Positions 1-7,426 of a DNA stretch of 7,760 bases are shown piece by piece. Source of the stretch: Alphaproteobacteria bacterium MarineAlpha10_Bin2 (lineage in GTDB: Bacteria > Pseudomonadota > Alphaproteobacteria > UBA828); NCBI GenBank assembly GCA_002937555.1, contig PTKB01000124.1, forward strand, positions 1 to 7,760, given 5' to 3'. The notes under the pieces were generated by a model that was given only the letters and a program-made list of their open reading frames with translations, ran no database searches and had not been told where the DNA came from. The position numbers and the translations under genes are program-made. The stretch's first letter is position 1, and every line of letters starts with the position of its first letter.

Positions 1-1019
1 CCGACAAAGCTGATGTGATGCATGGCCGGGGAGGCAGCGATAGGATCGAAGGTGGTGAAGGCGATGACACGCTGTATGGCGATGAAGGCTATGACACCTT
101 TGTCTACGACGTCCGCTCCGGTGATCAGGATGTGATCAAGGACTTCACGGGGCAGGACAAGATTGCCCACGGTATTGATTCCGTGAATGTCCCGTTGAAA
201 CGAGCCAAGAATGTCACGGCGGGCAGCTCGGCGTGGCTCACGAATATTGGCGAAAGCATCACCGCCATCGGCGGAGAGACATTCCCTCAATCCCTTATTG
301 ACGCAATAAAATCGCTCGCGGAATTCGATTGGTGTGTGGTTTTTGCTTACTACCAGAGCGAACGGCCGATTTGCCCGTTCCATACATTTCCGCTCGACAG
401 AAGAATTATTCATGTCGATGACTATCTGAAGGGGCCGTACCTGCTCGACCCGTTTTTCAAGGCTTGCACGCGGCGCGTCGATACCGGTCTTTATCGAATG
501 CGCGATTTGGCGCCAGACCGTTTTTATCAGAGCGAATATTACCGTTCCTATTACGGCGATACGGGCCTAGCGGAAGAAATCTGTTACACGCTCTATCTTC
601 CAAAGGGTGTTGCGATGGTTATCTCGCTGATGCGCTCGGGCGAGAGTTCGCGCTATTCGGCAAGAGAGTTCAGGCTTTTGGAATCTGTTGCACCGGTCGT
701 CACCAGCCTCGCCCAACGCCACTGGCAGGATGTGCCGGACAAATTCGATCTCAATCCCGATGAGAACGCGCTTTACGAGGAACGATCGTTTATCGAAAAC
801 ACCGTCAGCACGCTGTTCGGCAAACGTATTACGCCGCGCGAAACCCAGGTGGTCGCACAGGTTCTGGAGGGCCATTCTTCCGATTCGATCGCCAAGGACC
901 TTGGCATTACGGTGGGGACGGTGCGCATTCACCGCCGCAATATTTACGCCAAATTGCAAATTTCTTTGCAGCAGGAGCTTTTCTCCATATTCTTTAAGAA
1001 AATTACGACGGGCCGGTGA
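1..1019 (+). CDS. LuxR-type transcriptional regulator joined in frame to an RTX C-terminal module (5' end outside window)
   Basis: The frame is open to the left edge (first whole codon at 3), so the true start may be upstream; GTG 15 and ATG 18 lie inside the RTX repeats and are unlikely starts. Counting from codon 15, residues 4-32 are three RTX nonapeptide repeats, and 27-50 match the usual closing RTX module (DTFVYD, VIKDFTGQDKI). Residues about 74-235 match the N-terminal sensory domain of a common proteobacterial LuxR group (WLTNIGESI, FDWCVVFAYY, YLLDPFF, FYQSEYYRSYY). Residues about 272-330 are a GerE/LuxR helix-turn-helix (ITPRETQVV, GITVGTVRIHRRNIYAKL). A regulator alone could start at GTG 183 (278 residues) or TTG 195 (274 residues), which fits the family's usual length of about 260 residues, but neither has a clear Shine-Dalgarno sequence. 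The sensory part lacks the recognisable acyl-homoserine-lactone signature and no synthase is nearby, so the ligand is unknown. It lies 27 bases before the demethylase operon and may control it (inference). Confidence 0.85.
   Translation, partial: DKADVMHGRGGSDRIEGGEGDDTLYGDEGYDTFVYDVRSGDQDVIKDFTGQDKIAHGIDSVNVPLKRAKNVTAGSSAWLTNIGESITAIGGETFPQSLIDAIKSLAEFDWCVVFAYYQSERPICPFHTFPLDRRIIHVDDYLKGPYLLDPFFKACTRRVDTGLYRMRDLAPDRFYQSEYYRSYYGDTGLAEEICYTLYLPKGVAMVISLMRSGESSRYSAREFRLLESVAPVVTSLAQRHWQDVPDKFDLNPDENALYEERSFIENTVSTLFGKRITPRETQVVAQVLEGHSSDSIAKDLGITVGTVRIHRRNIYAKLQISLQQELFSIFFKKITTGR
24..110 (+). repeat. Three RTX (GGxGxDxxx) nonapeptide repeats
   Basis: Three consecutive nine-residue units are encoded: GRGGSDRIE, GGEGDDTLY and GDEGYDTFV, followed by YD. 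They match the calcium-binding beta-roll repeat of RTX proteins, which are usually exported by type I secretion and fold outside the cell at millimolar calcium. The array probably continues beyond the left edge, because the codons before it (DKADVMH) also fit an RTX spacing. This is the C-terminal end of an array and not a full RTX protein. Confidence 0.85.
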
Positions 1020-1028
1020 CCCGGGCCG
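1009..1028 (+). promoter_or_regulatory. GC-rich hairpin over the luxR-like stop codon
   Basis: The bases CGGGCCGG, loop TGAC, CCGGGCCG can form an 8-pair stem with one G-G mismatch. The loop contains the TGA stop of the regulator. No T-run follows, so it does not look like a standard intrinsic terminator. It could temper read-through or protect the transcript between the regulator and the oxidoreductase gene. It could also be a chance result of local GC richness. Confidence 0.25.
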
Positions 1029-1033
1029 AAATC

Positions 1034-1040
1034 AAAGGGA
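1034..1040 (+). promoter_or_regulatory. Shine-Dalgarno sequence for the GcvT-fused oxidoreductase
   Basis: AAAGGGA lies with seven bases between its last G and the ATG at 1047. It supports that ATG as the start, and the protein beginning there reaches the FAD-binding glycines within eleven residues, as expected for this family. Confidence 0.6.
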
Positions 1041-1046
1041 CAAGAA

Positions 1047-3473
1047 ATGCAAAGCCATGCGCGCGTCGTCGTCATCGGCGGCGGAATGATGGGAGTTGGA
1101 CTGCTCTACCATTTGGCGGAAGAAGGCTGGACCGATTGCCTGCTCATTGAAAAAGGCGAGCTGACCTCCGGCTCCACTTGGCATGCCGCCGGGCAATGCC
1201 CGAGCTTCATCGCCGATTACAACATGGCCAAGATCCATAACTACGGCAACAAGCTCTACCCCAAGCTGGAAGAACTGACCGGACAATATGTTTCCTGGCA
1301 CGGCTGCGGCGGCATTCGCTTCGCGCTAAACGACGTCGAGCTTGAGTGGTTCAAGCATGTCGAAGGGGTGTCGAAGCTGATCGGCTTCGAGATGCATATC
1401 CTCGGCCCGGAAGAGGTCAAGCAACATAATCCCCATGTCGATACCACCGGCGTTCTCGCCGCCGCTTTGACCATCGGCGACGGCCATGTCGATCCGGCGG
1501 GCTGCTGCATGGCATTGGCCAAAGGCGCGCGCAATTTCGGCGCCAAGATCGAGCGCTTCACCCGGGTGGTGGACATCAACCAAGCGGCCAGCGGCGAATG
1601 GGAAGTGGTGACCGATAAAGGCACAGTCATTTGCGAGCATGTCGTCAATGCTGCCGGTTGTTATGCACGGCGTGTCGCACAAATGGCCGGCACCGATGTT
1701 CCCATCACCAATATGGAACATCATTATCTGGTCACCGAGCCGATCCAGGAATTTGTCGACAGCGATATCGAGATGCCGGTGATGCGCGACCCTTATGCCT
1801 CCGCCTACTACCGCCAGGAACAGAAATCCGCCCTCATCGGTCTTTATGAAACCCATTCCGGGTTCGAGGCCTGGGCCGGCCGCAGCGGCTGGCCGGAGTG
1901 GGAATCAGACAGCGAGCTGTTCGAGCCCGACATGGACCGCATCCTGCCCTATGTCGAAAAAGTCATGGAGCGCATGCCGATTTGGGCCGATGCCGGCATC
2001 CAGCGCATCGTCCATGGCGCCAGCCCGCACACGCCGGATGGCAAGCCGATGCTCGGCCCGGCCATGGGGCTCGAGAATTTTTGGATGTGTTGCGGCTCCT
2101 CCATCGGCATCGCCCAAGGTGCGGGATGCGGCAAATATCTCGCCCAATGGATGATTCACGGCGACGCCGAAATCAACATGGCGGGCCTCGATCCCCGGCG
2201 CTTCTGCGGCATGAACGATGACGCTTGGGTGCGCGCCAAATCTATCGAAGATTACACTCACATGTATCAGCTTCACCTGCCCGGCGAAGAACGCCCCGCC
2301 GGCCGTGATTTGAGAAAAACTTCGCTCTACGAAACGCTGAAGAATAAAGGCACGGTCTTTACCGAAGCCGCTTCCTGGGAACGGCCGAAATGGTTCTCCC
2401 TCGACGGACGGGCCGAGGAGCCGGGCTTTGGCCGCACCAATGTTCATGAGGTGGTGGCGGAGGAATGCCGGGCGGTGCGCATGCGGGTCGGCGTAACCGA
2501 TCTGTCGAGCTTCGCCAAATTCGATGTTACGGGCGCCGATGCGGAAGCCTATCTCAACCGCATCACCGCCAATCGCGTGCCGGGCAAAAATGGCGGCATT
2601 GCTCTCACCCATTTGCTCGGCGACAACGGCATGATTCAGAGCGAGGCGACGGTCACCCGCTTGGCCGAGGATCATTTTTACGTGCTCAGCGGGGCCATAG
2701 CCCAGCACCGGGATTTGGACCATCTGCGTCACCCCATTCACAGCGATGAGGATGTCCAGGTTGCGGACATCACCGACGATTGGGGCGTCCTGGTGGTGGC
2801 CGGGCCGCACGCGCGCGACACCTTGGCCAAAATCACCGCCGCCGAATTGACCAACGAGAATTTCCGCTGGCTCTCCGGTCAAATCATCGAGGTGGCGGAT
2901 ATCGAGCTGCGCGCCCTTAGGGTCAATTATGTCGGCGAGTTGGGCTGGGAACTGCATGTTCCGATGCCGGACATGCCGGCGCTCTATGAAGCCGTTTGGG
3001 CCGCGGGCGAGGAATACGGCATCGCCGATGTCGGCACTTACGCGGTCAATTCCTTGCGCCTCGAGAAGGCCTACAAGGGGTGGGGCGCCGAACTGACCAA
3101 TGAGATCACCATGATCGAAGCCGATATGGAACGCTTCGTGAAATATGACAAGAATGATTTCATCGGCAAGGCCGCCACGCTGAAGCGCAAGCAGGAAGGA
3201 ATATCCATGCGCCTCGTCTATTGCGAGCTGGAGGCGCGAAATCATGACGCCCATGGCGGCGAGGCCGTGTTGCGCGACGGTGAGGTCATCGGCGTGACCA
3301 CCTCGGGCGGGTGGGGCCATTACACGGGAAAAAGCCTGGCTTTCGCCTATGTGGCGCCGAAATTCGCCGATCCGGGGGCCCAATTCGATGTCGAAATACT
3401 GAGCGACGCCATCAAGGCAACCGTGCTCGAAGCGCCTGTTTACGATCCTCATAACGCCCGTCCGCGCGCCTGA
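1047..3473 (+). CDS. FAD-dependent oxidoreductase fused to GcvT-like folate domain (dimethylglycine/sarcosine dehydrogenase family)
   Basis: The 808-residue length fits the dimethylglycine/sarcosine dehydrogenase family (about 800-850). Family members oxidise an N-methyl group with FAD and hand the formaldehyde-level carbon to tetrahydrofolate in the cytosol. Residues 7-18 hold the dinucleotide-binding motif VVVIGGGMMGVG. SGSTWHAAGQ contains H46, at the position where family members bind FAD covalently. VNAAGCYARRV (200-210) and the second FAD region MCCGSSIGIAQGAG (347-360) complete the DAO domain, up to about 385. A linker (FAO_M-like) spans about 385-440, the GcvT domain about 465-700 (VNYVGELGWELHVP at 627-640; SLRLEKAY at 669-676) and the GcvT C-terminal barrel about 718-800. 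The usual Asp in the GGIxxDxTV segment is Glu (E533). There is no signal peptide. It starts 27 bases after the regulator and ends 18 bases before the next flavoprotein, so an operon is likely. The substrate is not certain: dimethylglycine, sarcosine or another N-methyl compound. Confidence 0.9.
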   Translation: MQSHARVVVIGGGMMGVGLLYHLAEEGWTDCLLIEKGELTSGSTWHAAGQCPSFIADYNMAKIHNYGNKLYPKLEELTGQYVSWHGCGGIRFALNDVELEWFKHVEGVSKLIGFEMHILGPEEVKQHNPHVDTTGVLAAALTIGDGHVDPAGCCMALAKGARNFGAKIERFTRVVDINQAASGEWEVVTDKGTVICEHVVNAAGCYARRVAQMAGTDVPITNMEHHYLVTEPIQEFVDSDIEMPVMRDPYASAYYRQEQKSALIGLYETHSGFEAWAGRSGWPEWESDSELFEPDMDRILPYVEKVMERMPIWADAGIQRIVHGASPHTPDGKPMLGPAMGLENFWMCCGSSIGIAQGAGCGKYLAQWMIHGDAEINMAGLDPRRFCGMNDDAWVRAKSIEDYTHMYQLHLPGEERPAGRDLRKTSLYETLKNKGTVFTEAASWERPKWFSLDGRAEEPGFGRTNVHEVVAEECRAVRMRVGVTDLSSFAKFDVTGADAEAYLNRITANRVPGKNGGIALTHLLGDNGMIQSEATVTRLAEDHFYVLSGAIAQHRDLDHLRHPIHSDEDVQVADITDDWGVLVVAGPHARDTLAKITAAELTNENFRWLSGQIIEVADIELRALRVNYVGELGWELHVPMPDMPALYEAVWAAGEEYGIADVGTYAVNSLRLEKAYKGWGAELTNEITMIEADMERFVKYDKNDFIGKAATLKRKQEGISMRLVYCELEARNHDAHGGEAVLRDGEVIGVTTSGGWGHYTGKSLAFAYVAPKFADPGAQFDVEILSDAIKATVLEAPVYDPHNARPRA

Positions 3474-3491
3474 CGAAGGCTTGGCGAAGCC

Positions 3492-4913
3492 ATGCTGAGC
3501 CAATGGCTGAACGAAGCGCCTCTTGCATCGGAGGATGAAGCGCCGGCGCTCAAAGGCGATATCCGCGCCGACGTGTGTATTGTCGGCGGCGGCTATTGCG
3601 GGCTGTGGACGGCGCTCACCTTAAAGCAACGCGAGCCGTCGCTCGATATCGTGATTGTCGAAAAGAACCGCTGCGGCGACGGCGCGAGCGGACGCAATGG
3701 TGGCTTCGTGCTGAGCTGGTGGCGCAGTTTCGGCGCGCTCGCAACCTTCTGCTCCACGGACGAAGCGATTCGTCTCGCCGAGGCCTCGGCGCATTGCGTG
3801 GATGAGATGGCGAACTTTTGCGCCGCCCATGACATCGACTGCGAATTCCGCCGGGACGGCTGGCTGTGGGCGGCGACAAACCGGGCGCAGGACGGGGCCT
3901 GGCGTTCGGTGATCGAAGCCCTGGCCCGGCACCAGAGGCATCCATTCGAGGAATGGTCGCCCGATCAAGTGGCGGCGCGCTCGGGCTCCGACAAGCATAT
4001 CTCCGGCGTTTTCGAGCCCACCGGCGCGACTGTGCAACCGGCGCACCTCGCGCGTGGCCTCCGCCGCGCCGCCCTGGCGCAAGGCATCCGAATTTTCGAA
4101 AACACGCCGATGCGGCGCCTCAAACGCACTCGCCCGCCGCGCGTCGTCGCGCCTGGCGGGACGGTGCGTGCCGACAAGGTGGTGATTGCGATGAACGCCT
4201 GGGCGACCGCGCTTCCCGAGCTCAGCCGCAGCGTTCTCGTCATCAGCAGTGATGTCGTCGCCACGGAGACATTTCCGGAGCGGCTCAAAGCCTCGGGCTG
4301 GGCGGACGGCATGGCGATTTCGGATTCGCGCTCGCTGGTGAATTATTACCGCACGACCCTGGACGGCCGCGTGGTGTTCGGTGCCGGCGGCGGTTTTCTC
4401 TCCTACGCCAACCGGGTGGGGCGAAAATTCGACGCCGCGACGCCGCGCGCGGCCGAGGTGGCGGGCTATTTCCATAAAGTCTATCCGGCGTTCGCCGATG
4501 TCGGGATCGCGTCGCACTGGACCGGACCGATCGACCGTTCGCTCAGCGGCCTGCCGTTTTTCGGCCGCCTTGGCGGGCGCGCCGACATTCTCTACGGCTT
4601 GGGATTTTCCGGGAACGGCGTCGGGCCGACGATGCTGGGCGGCAAGGTCCTCGCCTCGCTCGCACTCGAGGCGCGCGACGAATGGTCGGAATGCGGGCTG
4701 GTGCGCCACAGCGTCGGCCAATTTCCGCGCGAGCCGATGCGCTATATCGGCGGCACCCTGGTAATGGGCGCCAAGCGGCGCATCGAAACCCTGGACGATC
4801 AAGGCCGGAAACCGGGGCTTATCACCCGCGCTATCGCCAATCTCGCACCGGCCGGTCTGGTTCCGGTTAAGGGTTATAACGCCGACCAGCCCTCGGGTGG
4901 CGCGAATGGTTAA
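3492..4913 (+). CDS. DAO-family FAD-dependent amine oxidoreductase (PuuB-like)
   Basis: This 473-residue protein belongs to the glycine/D-amino acid oxidase family (COG0665 type), which oxidises primary or secondary amines with FAD. Residues 28-41 are VCIVGGGYCGLWTA, the Rossmann FAD motif; E57 at the end of the next strand (VIVEKN) fits the ribose-binding acid. GASGRNGGF (64-72) is a hallmark of the gamma-glutamylputrescine oxidase-like branch, and GLGFSGNGVGPTMLGGK (369-385) is the C-terminal FAD-contacting segment. It has no cysteine of the monomeric sarcosine oxidase kind in that segment, so the FAD is probably non-covalent. A weak GAAGG lies 12 bases before the ATG; 18 bases separate it from the preceding gene, suggesting co-transcription. 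The neighbours suggest a role in methylated-amine or polyamine breakdown, but the substrate cannot be assigned. Its stop overlaps the convergent gene by four bases. Confidence 0.87.
   Translation: MLSQWLNEAPLASEDEAPALKGDIRADVCIVGGGYCGLWTALTLKQREPSLDIVIVEKNRCGDGASGRNGGFVLSWWRSFGALATFCSTDEAIRLAEASAHCVDEMANFCAAHDIDCEFRRDGWLWAATNRAQDGAWRSVIEALARHQRHPFEEWSPDQVAARSGSDKHISGVFEPTGATVQPAHLARGLRRAALAQGIRIFENTPMRRLKRTRPPRVVAPGGTVRADKVVIAMNAWATALPELSRSVLVISSDVVATETFPERLKASGWADGMAISDSRSLVNYYRTTLDGRVVFGAGGGFLSYANRVGRKFDAATPRAAEVAGYFHKVYPAFADVGIASHWTGPIDRSLSGLPFFGRLGGRADILYGLGFSGNGVGPTMLGGKVLASLALEARDEWSECGLVRHSVGQFPREPMRYIGGTLVMGAKRRIETLDDQGRKPGLITRAIANLAPAGLVPVKGYNADQPSGGANG
4910..4913. other. Convergent stop codons sharing TTAA
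   Basis: The plus-strand TAA (4911-4913) and the minus-strand TAA (4910-4912) are read from the same palindromic TTAA. The two genes therefore overlap tail to tail by four bases with no intergenic space, and I see no hairpin with a T-run within about 50 bases on either side. Transcription termination must occur inside the opposing coding region or depend on Rho. Confidence 0.9.
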
Positions 4914-7384
4914 GCTTTGATGCGCTCGGACTTCGGATCGTAGAGCGGGCGCAGCGACGCCGTCGCCGGATAGCGCACGCCGGCAATTTCGATCTCGTAC
5001 GTGCCCGAATTGACATACTCGGCGTCGACGCCATCCGGGTTTTCGACATAGCCGAGGGCGACGGCGGCGCCCAGCGTATGGCCGTACATTGCCGAGCGCA
5101 CATAGCCGGCAAGATTACCGTCGCGCCAGATCGGCTCGTTGTGATAGAGCATCGGATCGGGATCGCCGAGCAGGAACTGAACCAGGCGTTTGTTGAGCCC
5201 AGCCTCCTTTTGGCGCTTGAGCGCCTCGCGGCCGACGAAGCCGCCCGGCTTGTCGAACTTGACGGCAAAGCCGAGGCCGCCTTCGAGCGGCGTGTCGGCA
5301 TCGGTGATGTCGTGGCCGTAATGGCGGTAGGCTTTCTCGATGCGGAGCGAATTCATCGCATGCATGCCAACCTGGCGCAGCCCGTATGATTCCCCTGCCT
5401 CGACCAGAACGTCCCAGACGCCGGTGGTGAATTCGCTCGGAATATAAAGCTCCCAGCCGAGTTCGCCGACATAGCTGATGCGCGACGCCCGCACCGTGGC
5501 AAAGCCAAGCTCGATCTCGCGGCTGGTGCCGAACGGAAATGCATCGTTGGAGAGATCGTCCGGGCTCAGCGATTGCAGCAGGTCGCGCGCCCGCGGCCCC
5601 ATCAACCCGAGCATGGACAGGCCGGAGGTAACGTCGGTCAGCACCGCATGGGCGTCTTTCGGAATGCGTCGCTTGAGCCAGTGGAAGTCGCGCACCTGGA
5701 ATTCGCCGGAGGTGACGATGAGAAAGTCGTCGTCGGCGAGCCGGGTGACAGTGAGGTCGGCCTCGATGCCGCCTTGTTCGTTGAGCCACTGGGTGTAAAT
5801 CACTTTGCCCGGCGCGACATCGACATGGTTGGCGGCGACCTGGCCGAGAATGCGCCAGGCATCGCGGCCTTGGAGGCGGAACTTGGCGAACGAACATTGA
5901 TCGAGGAGGCCGACCGCGCCCCGTACTGCGCGGTGCTCTTCGGCCGAAGGATCGAACCAGTTTTGCCGGCCATAGTTGTATTGATAGCGCGCCTCGGTGC
6001 CTTCGGGCGCGAACCAGTTGGGCCGCTCCCAGCCGAAGGCGACACCATGGCAGGCGCCGCGCGCGACCAACCGGTCATGCACCGGTGAGCGGCGCACGCC
6101 GCGCCCGGTCTCTGCCTGATGAAACGGCCAATGCATGGCGTACAGGAGGCCAAGCGTTTCGCTGACGCGCTCGCGCAAGTATTTCTTGTTGCCCTGGAAC
6201 GGCAGGTTGCGGCGGATGTCAACCTCCCACAGATCCGGCGGCGGGCGGCCGTCGCGGATCCATTCGGCGAGCACCTGGCCGATGCCGCCGGCGGATTGAA
6301 TGCCGATCGAGTTGAAGCCGGCGGCGACGAAGCAATTGGCGAGCTCCGGCACCTCGCCAAGCTGGTAGCGTACGTCCGGCGTAAAGCTCTCGGGGCCGCA
6401 GAAGAACGTCTGGATGCCGACATCGGCGAGCGCCGGCATGCGGTGCATCGCCTGGGTCAGGATCGGCTCGAAATGATCGAAATCCTCAGGCAGTTCGTCG
6501 AAGCTGAAATCCTCCGGGATGCCGTCCATGCCCCACGGCTTGGCGTTGGGCTCGAACGCGCCGAGCAGGATCTTGCCCGCATCCTCCTTGTAATAGGCGC
6601 AGGCGTCATAGTCGCGCAGCACCGGCAGGTCCGGCGTCACGCCGTCGAACGCCTCGGTCATGATGTAGAAATGTTCGCAGGCGTGGAGCGGCACATTAAC
6701 GCCGATCGAGGCCGCGAGATCGCGCGTCCACATGCCAGCGCACAGCACCACCGCATCCGCCGTGATCTCACCGGCATCAGTCTCAACGCCGGTCACGCGC
6801 TCGCCGTCATGGCGGATCGCCAGCACCTTGCAATCCTCGCGGATCAGCGCGCCGCCTGTGCGTGCGCCCTTGGCCAGCGCCTGGGTGACGTCGACCGGAT
6901 TGGCCTTGCCGTCGGACGGGATATGGACTGCGCCGAGCACGTCTTCGGTATTGACCAGCGGGTAGCGCTCTTTGACTTCTTCAGGCGTAATCACATCGAC
7001 CTGGAGATCGAATATCTTCGCCATCGAGGCATTGCGTTTGAGTTCCTCGAAACGCGCTTCGTTGGTGGCGATCGAGATCGAGCCGGTTTGCTTGAAGCCG
7101 GTGGCCTGGCCGGTTTCGGCTTCGAGTCCGTGATAGAGCTCGGCGGTGTATTTGGCCAATTGCGTCATGCGCTGCGAGCCGCGCAATTGGCCGACCAGGC
7201 CGGCGGCGTGCCAGGTGGTGCCGCAGGTCAGCTGGCGGCGCTCCAGCAGCACGACATCGGAAATGCCGAGCTTGGTCAGATGGTAGGCGACCGAACAGCC
7301 GATGACGCCGCCGCCGATGATGACGACTTGCGCCGAACCTGGCAGTTCCTTGGCGCCGGTCTCCGGTGCCGCCTTATCGCTCAT
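4910..7384 (-). CDS. FAD-dependent oxidoreductase fused to GcvT-like folate domain (dimethylglycine/sarcosine dehydrogenase family), second copy
   Basis: I choose ATG 7384 (MSDKAAPETG, 824 residues): GGAG sits nine bases upstream, and the in-frame TTG at 7399 overlaps that GGAG. From this start, residues 20-32 are the FAD Rossmann motif (VVIIGGGVIGCSV). LTCGTTWHAAGL carries H59, the family's covalent FAD histidine. LCAGMWTRDLA (214-224) and AAGFNSIGIQSAGGIG (354-369) complete the DAO domain. A linker region (FAO_M-like) follows to about 430, with the GcvT domain from about 470. GGIEADLTVTRL keeps the folate-site Asp (D543), ISYVGELGWELYIP follows at 636-649, SLRIEKAYRHYGHDIT at 679-694, then the C-terminal barrel. 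All expected motifs are intact, so this is the more canonical of the two GcvT-fused enzymes here. It should demethylate dimethylglycine, sarcosine or a related amine, giving methylene-tetrahydrofolate. It lies 42 bases downstream of a trimethylamine dehydrogenase-like gene in the same direction, so it is probably the second gene of that operon. Confidence 0.92.
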   Translation of the reverse strand: MSDKAAPETGAKELPGSAQVVIIGGGVIGCSVAYHLTKLGISDVVLLERRQLTCGTTWHAAGLVGQLRGSQRMTQLAKYTAELYHGLEAETGQATGFKQTGSISIATNEARFEELKRNASMAKIFDLQVDVITPEEVKERYPLVNTEDVLGAVHIPSDGKANPVDVTQALAKGARTGGALIREDCKVLAIRHDGERVTGVETDAGEITADAVVLCAGMWTRDLAASIGVNVPLHACEHFYIMTEAFDGVTPDLPVLRDYDACAYYKEDAGKILLGAFEPNAKPWGMDGIPEDFSFDELPEDFDHFEPILTQAMHRMPALADVGIQTFFCGPESFTPDVRYQLGEVPELANCFVAAGFNSIGIQSAGGIGQVLAEWIRDGRPPPDLWEVDIRRNLPFQGNKKYLRERVSETLGLLYAMHWPFHQAETGRGVRRSPVHDRLVARGACHGVAFGWERPNWFAPEGTEARYQYNYGRQNWFDPSAEEHRAVRGAVGLLDQCSFAKFRLQGRDAWRILGQVAANHVDVAPGKVIYTQWLNEQGGIEADLTVTRLADDDFLIVTSGEFQVRDFHWLKRRIPKDAHAVLTDVTSGLSMLGLMGPRARDLLQSLSPDDLSNDAFPFGTSREIELGFATVRASRISYVGELGWELYIPSEFTTGVWDVLVEAGESYGLRQVGMHAMNSLRIEKAYRHYGHDITDADTPLEGGLGFAVKFDKPGGFVGREALKRQKEAGLNKRLVQFLLGDPDPMLYHNEPIWRDGNLAGYVRSAMYGHTLGAAVALGYVENPDGVDAEYVNSGTYEIEIAGVRYPATASLRPLYDPKSERIKA

Positions 7385-7393
7385 CGCGGAAAT

Positions 7394-7397
7394 CTCC
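7394..7397 (-). promoter_or_regulatory. Shine-Dalgarno GGAG deciding the start at 7384
   Basis: On the minus strand GGAG is followed by nine bases and then ATG at 7384. The only upstream alternative in frame, TTG at 7399, overlaps this GGAG and would itself have no ribosome-binding sequence, so the ATG is preferred. Confidence 0.65.
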
Positions 7398-7426
7398 AAA
7401 CTCTTGCAATGCCAAACACTCGTTTT

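Noticed and set aside
966..993. TTGCAG - 16 bases - TATTCT as a sigma-70 promoter for the first oxidoreductase gene
   Set aside because: Only three of six and four of six bases match consensus and it lies within coding sequence; too weak to call as a feature.
1905..3503. 532-codon open frame on the minus strand opposite the first oxidoreductase gene
   Set aside because: It lies antisense to a protein with complete family motifs, its translation shows no recognisable domain, and long antisense frames are common in GC-rich genes.
3621..4802. 393-codon open frame on the minus strand opposite the DAO-family gene
   Set aside because: It is an Arg/Ala-rich antisense shadow of a gene whose FAD motifs are intact.
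7397..7399. TTG as the start of the second GcvT-fused gene, adding five residues
   Set aside because: It overlaps the GGAG that serves the ATG at 7384 and has no ribosome-binding sequence of its own.
7385..7426. Possible promoter or terminator in the 42-base gap of the minus-strand operon
   Set aside because: The gap is short, with no stable inverted repeat followed by a T-run and no convincing -35/-10 pair; only the Shine-Dalgarno sequence is supported.
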